Part shown: positions 25,366 to 33,824 of the stretch, in pieces
How positions within the stretch are numbered: position 1 is the stretch's first letter
Layout of the letters: every line of letters starts with the position of its first letter
DNA from: Thermococcus aggregans
GTDB taxonomy: Archaea > Methanobacteriota_B > Thermococci > Thermococcales > Thermococcaceae
Length of the DNA: 64,000 nt
Assembly (NCBI RefSeq): GCF_024022995.1
Contig: NZ_CP099582.1
Coordinates: 930,001 to 994,000 of the forward strand
Reading direction: 5' to 3'
Program-made: the position numbers and the translations under genes
Notes under the pieces: generated by a model
The model's input: the letters and a program-made list of their open reading frames with translations, nothing else
Databases searched by the model: none
What the model was told of the DNA's origin: nothing

Positions 25366-26535
25366 TTAGAGTTTAATAAAACTTTCCCAGGTTTTTATGT
25401 CCTTCAAGCCATGACCGGTTGCAACGATAACAACGCTTTCGTCCTTATCAATTATTCCCTCTTCTCTCATGGTTTTAGCGAGGGCGAGGGCTGTTGCTGA
25501 AGAGGGCTCCACGAAGAGTCCTTCTTTTCCAAGCATCATTCCAGCTTCCATAGTTTCTTCGTTCGTTACCGCACCAAGGTATCCTTCACTTTCATCAATC
25601 GCCTTTATGACGTTCTCCCCATCTACTGGAGCTTTAACCGCTATTGCAGAGGCAACCGTTGGCTTCTTTTCTTTTATGGGCGTGATTGGCTTTCTCTCTT
25701 TCCAAGCTCTAACTATTGCATCGTAACCTTCAATCTGAGCTCCGGCAATTTTTGGCAGTTTTTCAATAAGACCTAGCTCGTAAAATTCCTTCGCAGCCTT
25801 CCAAATGGCCCTTAAATGAGTCCCCGCTCCAATGGGCACTACAATCCAGTCAGGAGAATCAAATCTGAGCTGATCAAAGATTTCAAACCCTGTGCTTTTT
25901 TGACCTTCAACCCTATAGTGATAGTTGCCCGTAAGGTAGTAGCCTTCCTCCCTTGCCATCCTTTCGCTCTCTGCTAAGGATTCGTCGTAGGTGCTCCCAT
26001 GAATTTTTATCTTCGCACCATAAACAACTGCTTGAACAAGCTTTCCAATTGGAGTCCCTTCTGGGACAACTATCGTTACTTCAAGCCCCGCCTTAGACCC
26101 GTAGGCAGAAACACTGGCGGCCATGTTCCCTGTTGAAGCCACGACAACTTTTTTTGCGTGGAATTCAAGAGCCTTCGTTATCTCTACACTCGAACCTCTG
26201 TCCTTGAATGCCCCCGTTGGATTTTCTCCCTCATTTTTGACGTAAAGCTTTCCGAAGCCAAGCTTTTTCTCAAGGTTTTTCATTCTGTAAAGCCTTGTAC
26301 CTCCTTCGTTGAGGCTAACGATCTTCCTGAGGTTTGAAACCGGATAGAACATCCAGTACTTCCATACCCTTGGAGGCTCTCTAAACCATGAGTCGTTGTC
26401 TTCTATAAGATCTCTAATCGAATCGTAATCGTACTGAACATCCAAAGGAGCGCCGCACTTTTCACATTTGTAAATTCCGCTTGCCAGAGAATACTCTTTG
26501 CCACATTTGGTACATTTTAGTACTGTTTCGAACAT
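25366..26535 (-). CDS. thrC: Threonine synthase
   Basis: This 389-residue PLP enzyme converts O-phosphohomoserine to threonine. The N-terminal rubredoxin-like zinc ribbon (two CxxC pairs, 'CTKCGKEY' and 'CEKCGAP') is typical of archaeal threonine synthases. The PLP lysine lies in 'NPTGAFKDRGSS' and the phosphate loop is 'GAGTHLRAIW'. Length and start are as in the family. It is monocistronic here; no other aspartate-family gene is nearby. Confidence 0.93.
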   Translation of the reverse strand: MFETVLKCTKCGKEYSLASGIYKCEKCGAPLDVQYDYDSIRDLIEDNDSWFREPPRVWKYWMFYPVSNLRKIVSLNEGGTRLYRMKNLEKKLGFGKLYVKNEGENPTGAFKDRGSSVEITKALEFHAKKVVVASTGNMAASVSAYGSKAGLEVTIVVPEGTPIGKLVQAVVYGAKIKIHGSTYDESLAESERMAREEGYYLTGNYHYRVEGQKSTGFEIFDQLRFDSPDWIVVPIGAGTHLRAIWKAAKEFYELGLIEKLPKIAGAQIEGYDAIVRAWKERKPITPIKEKKPTVASAIAVKAPVDGENVIKAIDESEGYLGAVTNEETMEAGMMLGKEGLFVEPSSATALALAKTMREEGIIDKDESVVIVATGHGLKDIKTWESFIKL

Positions 26536-26677
26536 TCTAAATCACCTCCTCAGTCTTTGCTCAGAAGTTTACAATTATAAATCTTGGGGTAACATGAAAT
26601 TTTGTTGAATTTATTTAGAAACCTCCAAAGAAAGCACAACAGAAGAGGGAAAAATAGGTGGAAAAGTTCCAATAGCT

Positions 26678-27772
26678 CTATCCTCTAAATCTCAAGACGT
26701 GGATGTCTCTAACAACCTTGTGTCTCTCCTCAAAGTCTGTATATTTAGCTAACACCTCAAAGCCAAGCTTTTCGAGCCACTTCCTATCTTTGCGGTAAAT
26801 TCTTCCATCGCTGAGCTTGTATGCAGGAAAAACGAAAACAACTCTCCCGTTTCTTTTTAAAACGTTTCTAAAGCTGTCAAAAACTTGATAATAAAAACAG
26901 TCAAGCTCATTGGCTAGCTGGATAGCTTCTCCTCTCGTGGGGCGATACTTTAGGGGCTTGCCCATATACGGCTCCGTAACTATTGCGTCGAATTTAATTC
27001 TAAAGCAACGCTTGAGCTTCCTTGCATCGCAAACCTCAAGGTGAGCACTTTTCTTAGTTCTAAATTCCTTTCTTAACCACCTTAGGTTTTCTTTAGCTCC
27101 TTTAATTGCCCTCTCATCGGAATCGCTTCCATAAGCATTGAGCCCTTGAAGCAGGAACTCCTGCACTATGGTGCCTATTCCGCAGAAGGGATCGAGAAAA
27201 TTGCCTTGCCTTACCTCTGTAAGGTTTACCATTATCCTAGCCAAACGTGGGGGAATTGAGAAGATAGCCCTCTGAACTGGCCTCTCAACGTCGAGCTTTT
27301 TGAGCTCAAATGGATCCGCAACAGCTGCAGTCTCTCCAACGTAAAGTCTCTCCCCAAATATGAAGACAAAATCCTTTACTTCAGGAAAGCCCTTTAGGAT
27401 AAGTTCAGAAGGCATCGCATATACTTTGGCGGGCTTGAAGAACTTTGCAGGGCCGTGGGATTTAAAGTTTTTCTTTATTTCGCTCCCCAGCTTCCTCCAG
27501 AGTTTCCAGTCATCTTTCCCATAAAGGCTCAGGGTAAAGAGCTTTGCATAATCTAGGTCTTTTATAGCTTCTTCGCTCTCACCAATGATTCTAACCAGCT
27601 TTAAAGAACCGCCGAGCCTGTGGAAAAGTCTTTCTATGCTCTTGTCACTCTCAAAAACTATCCAATGCGTTGAATTCTCGACGAGTTTAACCTTTAACCT
27701 AAACCTTCTTACGAAAGCCCAAAATTCCGCCTCACTCAGCCTTGGGTTCTTTCCGTAGATGATCGCATACAT
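26678..27772 (-). CDS. TRM11/TrmG10-like RNA methyltransferase
   Basis: This 364-residue protein has an N-terminal THUMP-type RNA-binding region (about 1-150) and a C-terminal Rossmann methyltransferase with SAM motif 'DPFCGIGTIVQEF' and 'VTEPYMGKPLK', where a TEPY-type tetrapeptide replaces the DPPY of N2-guanine tRNA methylases. The likely role is base methylation of tRNA. The altered catalytic motif means the site cannot be fixed by homology alone. I start at ATG 27772 ('MYAIIYGKNPRL'), about 20 bp after a TTTTTAAAT box; the longer frame to 27865 overlaps the divergent gene. It is divergent from another methyltransferase gene. Confidence 0.82.
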   Translation of the reverse strand: MYAIIYGKNPRLSEAEFWAFVRRFRLKVKLVENSTHWIVFESDKSIERLFHRLGGSLKLVRIIGESEEAIKDLDYAKLFTLSLYGKDDWKLWRKLGSEIKKNFKSHGPAKFFKPAKVYAMPSELILKGFPEVKDFVFIFGERLYVGETAAVADPFELKKLDVERPVQRAIFSIPPRLARIMVNLTEVRQGNFLDPFCGIGTIVQEFLLQGLNAYGSDSDERAIKGAKENLRWLRKEFRTKKSAHLEVCDARKLKRCFRIKFDAIVTEPYMGKPLKYRPTRGEAIQLANELDCFYYQVFDSFRNVLKRNGRVVFVFPAYKLSDGRIYRKDRKWLEKLGFEVLAKYTDFEERHKVVRDIHVLRFRG

Positions 27773-27854
27773 GGTTTGAAGTTCAGTGGGGGATTTAAAA
27801 AGGTTTGGAGAAACCCTTAAATAAATTCTCAATAATACTCCTTGGTGAATTCTT

Positions 27855-28646
27855 ATGAGCCTCAAAGAACTTTATCGCTATCTTCAATGGAGAATGAATC
27901 CAGATGATAAGAGGGCAATTCTGAGGTTCCATCGAATAGTGGAGGCATTTGAGAAGTTGGATGAAGAGGGACTGCTCCCTAAAGCGCCAAGAGTTCTCGA
28001 CATATGTGCCGGCACGGGAATAGCTGGCGTGGCAATGGCCAAAGCGACCGATGCCAAAGCCCTTACAGTCCTCGATGCAAGAGAGGAAGACCTCAAAAAG
28101 GTTGAAAAGTGGATTGAGATAGCAGGTTTAAATTTGAAGCCAGAAATAGTTGCAGGAGATGCGAGGGAAGTCGCAAAACTCGTTGGTAAGCACGATGTAG
28201 CCATTCTATGGGGTCTCACAATGCCACATTTTGATGCTTTCGATGCCGTAAAGCTCTTCGCTAACGTGGCTTTAACGCTAAGTGACAATGGAGTTTTCCT
28301 TCTTGAAGAGGCAGACAGGGTTTATGGAATATTTTACCAAGTGGGGTACAAGGACATGCTTGTGGAAACCAAAAGCGATGAATACACACTAATCTCTCTT
28401 CACGAAGGCTACGACCCAATTAGAGGAGTGTTCAAGAGAACCTACTATAAACTTCCCGGGTTTGAGAAAATCAGTGAGCAGGAACACCGGCTCTGGGACT
28501 TAGCTTCCCAGCTCGCACTTGGGAGCGTGTTCTTTAAGGAGCAGCGGCTCATATCCCGCGCAGAGCATGGAGTAAACGGGGTTTCGCATATAATTTATTT
28601 AAAAACTCCGAGGAGAAAAGTTGCTAAAGAAATTTTGGGGGAGTAA
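27855..28646 (+). CDS. Class I SAM-dependent methyltransferase
   Basis: This 263-residue protein has a Rossmann methyltransferase core: motif I 'VLDICAGTGIAGVAMA' (about 45-60), 'LTVLDAREEDLKKVEKW' for the ribose-binding acidic residue, and 'VAGDAREVAKL'. No methyltransferase substrate domain is recognisable. GGTGAATTCTT precedes the ATG and a TTAAATAA box lies near 27820-27827. It is followed after 3 bp by a YjbQ-family gene, so they are cotranscribed. Confidence 0.85.
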   Translation: MSLKELYRYLQWRMNPDDKRAILRFHRIVEAFEKLDEEGLLPKAPRVLDICAGTGIAGVAMAKATDAKALTVLDAREEDLKKVEKWIEIAGLNLKPEIVAGDAREVAKLVGKHDVAILWGLTMPHFDAFDAVKLFANVALTLSDNGVFLLEEADRVYGIFYQVGYKDMLVETKSDEYTLISLHEGYDPIRGVFKRTYYKLPGFEKISEQEHRLWDLASQLALGSVFFKEQRLISRAEHGVNGVSHIIYLKTPRRKVAKEILGE

Positions 28647-28649
28647 GGC

Positions 28650-29051
28650 ATGCTCTTTGAGATCGAGATCCCAACGAGAGAGGAGTTTGAGCTGATTGAC
28701 ATCACCCACTTAATAAACCAGAAAATAAGGGAAGCTGACGTGAAAGAAGGGATAGCAGTAATTTTTACGCAGCATACAACCACGGCCCTTTTCATCAACG
28801 AAAACGAAAGCGGACTCCTTGAAGACCTTAAAGAATTCCTTCAAAGTCTTATCCCCAAAGGGAAAGGCTACAAGCACGACAGGATAGATAGGAACGCACA
28901 TTCCCATTTGAGGAGTATCCTCCTAAATCCGAGCCTTGCAATCCCAATAAAAGAGGGGAAGCTTTTGCTTGGCACTTGGCAGAGCGTTATCTTTGTAGAG
29001 CTTGATGGACCGAGGAGAAGGAGAGTTTTCATAAAGCTTTGCCAGTGTTGA
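28650..29051 (+). CDS. YjbQ/UPF0047 family protein
   Basis: This 133-residue protein of the YjbQ (UPF0047) family has the signature 'FTQHTTTALFINENESGLLEDL', quoted here in part, followed by 'RNAHSHLRSILL' with the conserved His residues and 'LGTWQSVIFVELDGPRRRR' near the C-terminus. The fold is a trimeric jelly roll with a metal-like His site. Some members have weak thiamine-phosphate synthase activity; the physiological role is not settled. It has GGGGGAG upstream and is coupled to the methyltransferase gene. Confidence 0.9.
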   Translation: MLFEIEIPTREEFELIDITHLINQKIREADVKEGIAVIFTQHTTTALFINENESGLLEDLKEFLQSLIPKGKGYKHDRIDRNAHSHLRSILLNPSLAIPIKEGKLLLGTWQSVIFVELDGPRRRRVFIKLCQC

Positions 29052-29148
29052 TTTTTTTCTTTTCAAATCCATATTTAAGCAAAAAATAAATCTGCAAGAC
29101 AAAAATCTTAAATTTTGTAACGTCATGGATAATATTAGAGGTGGTACA

Positions 29149-29769
29149 GTGTTAGAAGTCTTTGACAAGCTGAAACCGGGAGAGATTGTGTTAGTAGAAT
29201 ATTCATCCAAAGATGACCCAATACCATTCACCACTGAAGCAGTAAAGTGGGCTGATGCCAAGAAATACCAAGTGCTGGTAACTGATTTCTTTAATCGGGT
29301 GGAGTTATGCCTAAGGCGAACGAAACTAGAAATCCCCCAGTGTGAAGAGTTGAAAAAAGCAAAATTCATTGAAATTGGATACCATGAAATATCTGAAGTA
29401 AATATGGTTGGATTTTTGAGAGGAGATAGAGATTTGCCTGCATTAGTCAGTGAATACCGTCAGATTTTTGATAAGATAGTAAGTGAAAAGTTTACAGTTG
29501 TGTTTCTCTTTGGAATAGAAAGATGGTGCATTATAAGAGACGAAGAGATACAGCTTATCAATGTGCTCGCAACATTTTTGGGAGACACTCGCAGGATCGC
29601 CTTCTACTTTGTGAACCGAGATATTCTAAATGCAACTAAGCCAGAAGTCCTCGCTTTACTAGAAGAATTGGCCACAACCATTATAGAATTCAAAAAAGAC
29701 AAGAGAAGAAAGCTTGTGGTTACTAAAGCCCTTAACAGGGAATTAGAAGACTATGAAGTGGAGCTGTAA
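29149..29769 (+). CDS. DUF257 family protein (RecA-like fold)
   Basis: This protein of 206 residues belongs to DUF257, a family I associate with Thermococcales. The typical start 'LEVFDKLKPGEIVLVEY' is present; later blocks are 'WADAKKYQVLVTDFFNRVEL' and 'CIIRDEEIQLINVLATF'. The fold is probably RecA/KaiC-like but lacks a clear Walker A. I prefer GTG 29149, which has AGAGGTGG 6 bases upstream and matches the family start, over the ATG at 29125. Function unknown. Confidence 0.8.
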   Translation: MLEVFDKLKPGEIVLVEYSSKDDPIPFTTEAVKWADAKKYQVLVTDFFNRVELCLRRTKLEIPQCEELKKAKFIEIGYHEISEVNMVGFLRGDRDLPALVSEYRQIFDKIVSEKFTVVFLFGIERWCIIRDEEIQLINVLATFLGDTRRIAFYFVNRDILNATKPEVLALLEELATTIIEFKKDKRRKLVVTKALNRELEDYEVEL

Positions 29770-29868
29770 GGGTAGCAAAGTTAAAGCCCTTTTCTTCATC
29801 TTTTCTGCCCATTTTTGACCAGTATTTCCTTGTAGTTTGAGCATTCTATTAATTATTGGTGATGTGTG

Positions 29869-29979
29869 ATGTTTGGCTTTGAGAGTTTGAGAAGGTTTTG
29901 GGAGAAGGAGAGGAAGCCTGAAGTTGAGAGAGAGTACGCGAGATACGAGGCGATGAACTTCCAGAGAAAAATCATGTGA
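29869..29979 (+). CDS. Short ORF, possible truncated gene
   Basis: This 36-codon frame starts with ATG and has a good ribosome binding site (GGTGAT about 6 bases upstream). It reads 'MFGFESLRRFWEKERK' and continues highly charged to 'NFQRKIM' and TGA. The composition looks like a genuine protein start, and the reading frame is not resumed after the stop. It may be a real small protein or the leftover 5' end of a deleted gene. I cannot decide between the two. Confidence 0.4.
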   Translation: MFGFESLRRFWEKERKPEVEREYARYEAMNFQRKIM

Positions 29980-30209
29980 GGATCGAAATAATACTCACAC
30001 CAAAAGCCAGAAACTATGTTTTGATTTCCGGTTATTCTATTCTTTATTTCAAAAACTTCTCCAAAGGAAATATTTAAATACTGGAAAGACATTACTAATA
30101 TTAATTAGAAGCCAATTTGTACAATTAAGATAAGTTCATCTAAGAACTGATCAGTTCTAATCAGAAACCCTATATGAATTGACCAACATAATATGAAAGT
30201 GGGATAAAG
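29980..30209. promoter_or_regulatory. Promoter region with perfect 16-bp palindrome
   Basis: In the gap before the winged-helix gene at 30210, AGAACTGATCAGTTCT (30143-30158) is a perfect palindrome. A TATA-like TATTTAAATA lies at about 30071-30080 and a second AT-rich element CTATATGAA near 30170. If transcription starts from the second, the palindrome sits just upstream of its TATA; if from the first, it lies in the leader. It is a good candidate binding site for the winged-helix protein encoded next to it. Confidence 0.5.
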
Positions 30210-30656
30210 ATGCCAGAAGAACAGGATGTCAAGAAGCTTTCAGAGGAAGTTAAAACCCTAAGAAAAGCCTTAGATGACCTTATGACAAGCTTTGAAATGG
30301 TCTCAAGACTTGCAGACAATTATCTCCGCCTGATTAACATTTACGCCCAGTATGGTGGATTGGGAATAGATGTCGTCGTGCCGGAGATAAGAAATGACCC
30401 AATAGCGAGAGAAATCGTGAGAATTCTCTTCGATTTAAAAGTTGCAAACATAAGCCAGATCACACAGGAATTAAAGAGACGAAGAGGCAAAGCTTCGAGA
30501 AATACCGTTAGGGAGAGGATTCACTACTTACTCGACCTTAATGTTGTTGAAGAAGTTGATGGAGATAAAGGAAAAGCCTACACACTCAGAAAGGAAGTGC
30601 TCAATAAGTGGTTTGATTTGATCGGAATCCCAATTAAGTTTGACCAGACAAAGTAG
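30210..30656 (+). CDS. Winged-helix DNA-binding protein with coiled coil
   Basis: This 148-residue protein has an N-terminal helix with heptad character ('DVKKLSEEVKTLRKALDDLM') and a C-terminal winged helix ('IVRILFDLKVANISQITQEL', 'RNTVRERIHYLLDLNVVEEV', 'GKAYTLRKEVLNKW'). It probably binds DNA as a dimer through the coiled coil. A perfect palindrome at 30143-30158 in front of it may be its operator. It is followed after 17 bp by an uncharacterised acidic protein, so it heads a three-gene operon. Confidence 0.8.
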   Translation: MPEEQDVKKLSEEVKTLRKALDDLMTSFEMVSRLADNYLRLINIYAQYGGLGIDVVVPEIRNDPIAREIVRILFDLKVANISQITQELKRRRGKASRNTVRERIHYLLDLNVVEEVDGDKGKAYTLRKEVLNKWFDLIGIPIKFDQTK

Positions 30657-30673
30657 TTATTGAGGTGATTGAA

Positions 30674-31261
30674 ATGGAATTTAATGAAAAATTTGGTGAA
30701 GAGATAAAGAAAAAGATTGAAGAAGCAATGGAAAGCGAAATAGGAGCAAAAAAATTCATAGAAGATACCATTAAAGAGCTCACACAACAACTCAGAGAAG
30801 CAAAGAGCGAAGAGGACATAAAGCTCATCGAGAAAAAAATAGAAATGCTCGAAGACATGCTTTATACAGTCCCAAAGAAGAAAGAAGGCGGAGATGATGC
30901 GGAAGAAGTTAGCGAAATCCTTAGTGCAGTCTCAGAGCACTTGCCAAAGATTATGGAGTCCATTTTCGGGCCAATAAAAGACCTCCTAAACGATGTATAT
31001 GATCCAGAAAAGGCAGAGAAGTTTGGGAAAAACGTTGCAAACTTCTACAAGGAGCTTGTCGGGGCTGGAATGGATCCGGATAAAGCTTTTGAGCTTACAA
31101 AGGAGTACATGGAAAGCATGAACATCATAAAGACCCTTGTGGGAGCTTTTATGAAAGAGAAAATGGGCAAACTTGAGGGCCTTAAAGAGCTCCAAAACCT
31201 CGGAAAGAAAAAGAAGAGCGAGATAGAGATTGAGGAGGACGAATTTGAGGAGGAGCTTTGA
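30674..31261 (+). CDS. Uncharacterised acidic helical protein
   Basis: This 195-residue protein is Lys/Glu-rich and almost entirely helical, with coiled-coil-like parts ('EEIKKKIEEAMESEI', 'LTQQLREAKSEEDIKLIEKK') and an acidic C-terminus ('EIEEDEFEEEL'). No catalytic motif is seen. ATG 30674 has GAGGTGATT and is preferred to the GTG at 30665. Its stop overlaps the next ATG (TGATG), so it is translationally coupled to a small partly hydrophobic protein. Together with the winged-helix gene this may be a small regulatory complex; function unknown. Confidence 0.75.
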   Translation: MEFNEKFGEEIKKKIEEAMESEIGAKKFIEDTIKELTQQLREAKSEEDIKLIEKKIEMLEDMLYTVPKKKEGGDDAEEVSEILSAVSEHLPKIMESIFGPIKDLLNDVYDPEKAEKFGKNVANFYKELVGAGMDPDKAFELTKEYMESMNIIKTLVGAFMKEKMGKLEGLKELQNLGKKKKSEIEIEEDEFEEEL

Positions 31262-31536
31262 TGGGTCTTTCTCTCTTTCTATCTTTCCTGCGATTAATGT
31301 GGATTCTGCCCAAAACGTTATGGCAGCTGGCTGGAATGAAAAGGGCTATCAAGAGGGGGAAAAGAAAGTTTAAGAAAGCACTGATCAAAAACGGCCTTCC
31401 CAAAGAACTAGCAGAAGAGCTTGCGAAGGAATATGCCCCTTTGGATGAAATGCTGAGCATTGAAGGAATTCTAAAATTGGTTAAGACTTCTTGGCGTACT
31501 GGGCGTAATATGCCAGCTTTTCCAAAAGTTCGTTAA
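31261..31536 (+). CDS. Small basic protein with hydrophobic N-terminus
   Basis: This 91-residue protein begins with a hydrophobic helix ('MGLSLFLSFLRLMWILPKTL') and continues strongly basic ('MKRAIKRGKRKFKKALIK'), then 'GLPKELAEELAKEY'. It may be membrane-attached with a cytosolic basic part. The ATG overlaps the stop of the preceding acidic protein, and the opposite charge of the two suggests they bind each other. The 3' end overlaps the convergent GTPase gene by 56 bp, which is unusual but both frames look real. Confidence 0.65.
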   Translation: MGLSLFLSFLRLMWILPKTLWQLAGMKRAIKRGKRKFKKALIKNGLPKELAEELAKEYAPLDEMLSIEGILKLVKTSWRTGRNMPAFPKVR

Positions 31537-32047
31537 ATCCTTCGTAGGTAACCAGTGACAGCATTATTGGTTCTTGCTCAAGCCTCTTCTTGATGATTTC
31601 CCTAAGCTCTTCAACTTTTTCTCTCGGCACGAGGTCTATTTTATTGACAACCACTATTATCGGCTTTTCATAGCGGAACTTGAGGAGGTGATGGAGCTTT
31701 TCCATTCCCCTGTGAAGACCGTACTGGGCATCTATCATGTGGATAATTATGTCCGCTGAAGCGATTTCATTCAAGAGCTCTTTGAACTTCTCCTCGCTCA
31801 AAACTTTTCCTCTAAGTTCATGTTGTGGATCATAAAGACCAGCAGTGTCGATTAAAACCAGCTCATCCGCGCCTCCAAAGGGATTCTTCATTGTTTTTGG
31901 TATCTTCACAGTTCCAAAGGCCCTTTTTATAACTCCCTTTGTGGTGCCGGGAATAGGCTGTGTTTCGGATACCTTCCTTCCCAAGAGGGCATTCATGAGC
32001 GTTGACTTGCCAACGTTTTCGGCACCAATAATCGCAACCTTTATCAT
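31481..32047 (-). CDS. Era/TrmE-like small GTPase
   Basis: This 188-residue P-loop GTPase has G1 'GAENVGKSTL', G2 'PIPGTTKG', G3 'DTAG' and G4 'NKID'. It is a single G domain without the KH domain of Era, in the Era/FeoB/TrmE-like translation-factor class. The start ATG 32047 ('MIKVAIIGAENVGKS') has GGTGAG upstream; the frame continues to 32071. The likely role is in ribosome or RNA maturation, by family only. It is divergent from an OB-fold gene. Confidence 0.88.
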   Translation of the reverse strand: MIKVAIIGAENVGKSTLMNALLGRKVSETQPIPGTTKGVIKRAFGTVKIPKTMKNPFGGADELVLIDTAGLYDPQHELRGKVLSEEKFKELLNEIASADIIIHMIDAQYGLHRGMEKLHHLLKFRYEKPIIVVVNKIDLVPREKVEELREIIKKRLEQEPIMLSLVTYEGFNELLEKLAYYAQYAKKS

Positions 32048-32093
32048 CTCACTCACCCAAATTATTCTCACGAGATTGCAAGTTATAAGGGTG

Positions 32094-32411
32094 ATGGGAG
32101 TGAGGAAAACTAAGCTCGGTCACAACTATTATTACATCCTTACGATTGACGAGCTCAAAAATGGAAAATTCAGAGGAAAGAACGTCGTGGTGGAAGGAAT
32201 TGTCGAGGACAAACCAAAAATAGAATTCCTACCCATGGAACTGCCAAGTTACAGAACGACTTTCCATATTTCCAACTTAAGAATAGAGTTCTCAGGAACT
32301 CCAAACATCGGCAAGGGGGAGAGCGTTAGAGTTTATGGGAGATTCGTTGGGGATGGAATAATAGCCAAGGCCATTGAAACGGAAAGAGCCCTCTACGTAA
32401 CGGAGGAATAG
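32094..32411 (+). CDS. OB-fold nucleic-acid-binding protein
   Basis: This protein of about 105 residues is one OB fold ('RGKNVVVEGIVEDKPKIEF', 'TTFHISNLRIEFSG', 'GESVRVYGRFVGDGIIAKAI'), as in small ssDNA/RNA-binding or RPA-related proteins. The start is either ATG 32094 or GTG 32100; the latter has GGTGAT at 32090-32095 with good spacing. The longer frame from 31845 is the complement of the GTPase gene and is rejected. It runs into an HD-domain gene after 2 bp, forming an operon. Confidence 0.75.
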   Translation: MGVRKTKLGHNYYYILTIDELKNGKFRGKNVVVEGIVEDKPKIEFLPMELPSYRTTFHISNLRIEFSGTPNIGKGESVRVYGRFVGDGIIAKAIETERALYVTEE

Positions 32412-32413
32412 GG

Positions 32414-32947
32414 ATGTTAGACCTTTTTATAGAGGCGGGAAAATTAAAAAAGCTCCCCCGAATGGGATGGCTGCTTAGAGGCGTTGCCAACCCAGAAAGC
32501 GTTGCCGAACACACCTTTAGAGTGGCTCTGATAACCCTTTTCTTAGGAGACGAGCTGAAGAAAAAGGGAATAGACATAAACGTTGAGAAAGCCCTAAAGA
32601 TAGCCCTCCTCCACGACCTTGGCGAAGCAAGGATTACAGATTTGCCCCTTGAGGCGCAGAACTATGTGGATAAAAAGAAAGCCGAGAGGAAGGCCATGGT
32701 AGACATTCTTGGTGCTGAAAGAGTTGAATATTTCAGACTTTTTCAAGAGTACGAAGATGAAAAAAGCTTGGAAGGCAGGCTTGTTAAGTTTGCTGATAAG
32801 CTAGAAATGGTTCTCCAAGCTTGGGAGTATGAAAAGAGCGGAGCTAAGGGGTTGGACGAATTTTGGGGGGCTCTGGATTACTTAAAGAAAAGCGAGATCT
32901 ATGCACATTTTAAAGATCTTATCGATGAATTGGAAAAGCTGAGGTGA
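32414..32947 (+). CDS. HD-domain phosphohydrolase (YfbR-like)
   Basis: This 177-residue HD-domain protein has metal ligands 'SVAEHTFRVA' (H), 'LLHDLGEARITDLP' (HD) and a later 'LVKFADKLEM' (D). This pattern matches YfbR-type 5'-deoxynucleotidases and related eukaryotic HDDC2 proteins, which dephosphorylate deoxynucleoside monophosphates. It is the second gene of an operon: 2 bp after the OB-fold gene, 4 bp before an MBL hydrolase. Confidence 0.88.
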   Translation: MLDLFIEAGKLKKLPRMGWLLRGVANPESVAEHTFRVALITLFLGDELKKKGIDINVEKALKIALLHDLGEARITDLPLEAQNYVDKKKAERKAMVDILGAERVEYFRLFQEYEDEKSLEGRLVKFADKLEMVLQAWEYEKSGAKGLDEFWGALDYLKKSEIYAHFKDLIDELEKLR

Positions 32948-32951
32948 TTTT

Positions 32952-33824
32952 ATGGCCCTTGAAAAACTCGGAGAGAACCTTTATCTTTACCCCGGGAGCC
33001 CTTCAACAATGATAAAAGCCGGAGAGGATGTAGTAGTTGTTGACCCGGGAAATGGGAGCAAGAGACACAAAGACCTCAGGCGAGAGCTGAGAAAGATAAA
33101 CCTTGAGATTGATTACATGCTCTCCACTCATGGGCATGCTGACCACATAGCCATCGCCCCAAAGCTTGGAAAGCCCCTTTTCATTCACCGATATGAGTTC
33201 TCCATAGCAGAGAGCCCAATCAACAGAGAACTCTTGACCTTCGGCTCAAAAGCACCAAAAGGGTTTTTAGTTTACCAGTTTTCGGATGAGATTAAAGTCC
33301 ACGGTATTTTTGAATGGGGAGACGAGCTCTTTGGGCTGAAAACAGTAGAGCTTTCTGGACACTCCCCGGGAATGACGGGTTTCCTCGATGAAGAGAACGG
33401 TGTTTTATATGCAGGCGACAGCTTTTTTGGAGAGAGGGTTATTCAATCGGTGGGCTTACCTTATCTTGTTGAGCCAGAGGTTTTCAAGGAGTCCATAAGA
33501 AAATTAATGAGCTATGCAGAGGAAGGAATTCTGCTTATACCGTCTCATGGAAGAGCCGTAAAGGGAGAGGAGGCTTTAAAACTGCTTGAATTTAATCTCC
33601 AGAGGGTTGAAGAAGGAGAAAGGAAAATCCTCGAGCTGTTAAAGGAACCAAGGAGCATAAGTGAGCTCAGCTATGCCCTTGCAAAGGAATTTGGAGCAAA
33701 GATAACGCCTCAAGCACTTGCGCTGAACCAAGTTCCAATAAGGGCAATTATAGCAGGACTATACAATAGAGAACTTATAGAGGCGGTTGTGGAAAAAGAC
33801 CTCAAGTGGAAAGCTAAGGAGTGA
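32952..33824 (+). CDS. MBL-fold hydrolase with C-terminal helical domain
   Basis: This 290-residue protein has an MBL domain ('STHGHADHIA' HxHxDH, 'LSGHSPGMTGF', 'YAGDSFFG', 'IPSHGRAVKG') and a C-terminal region of about 70 residues resembling a winged helix ('ERKILELLKEPRSISELSYA'). The C-terminal part recalls the LACTB2-like group of MBL enzymes, which includes RNases. It ends the operon with the OB-fold and HD genes and overlaps the convergent Cas4-like gene by 11 bp. Confidence 0.85.
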   Translation: MALEKLGENLYLYPGSPSTMIKAGEDVVVVDPGNGSKRHKDLRRELRKINLEIDYMLSTHGHADHIAIAPKLGKPLFIHRYEFSIAESPINRELLTFGSKAPKGFLVYQFSDEIKVHGIFEWGDELFGLKTVELSGHSPGMTGFLDEENGVLYAGDSFFGERVIQSVGLPYLVEPEVFKESIRKLMSYAEEGILLIPSHGRAVKGEEALKLLEFNLQRVEEGERKILELLKEPRSISELSYALAKEFGAKITPQALALNQVPIRAIIAGLYNRELIEAVVEKDLKWKAKE

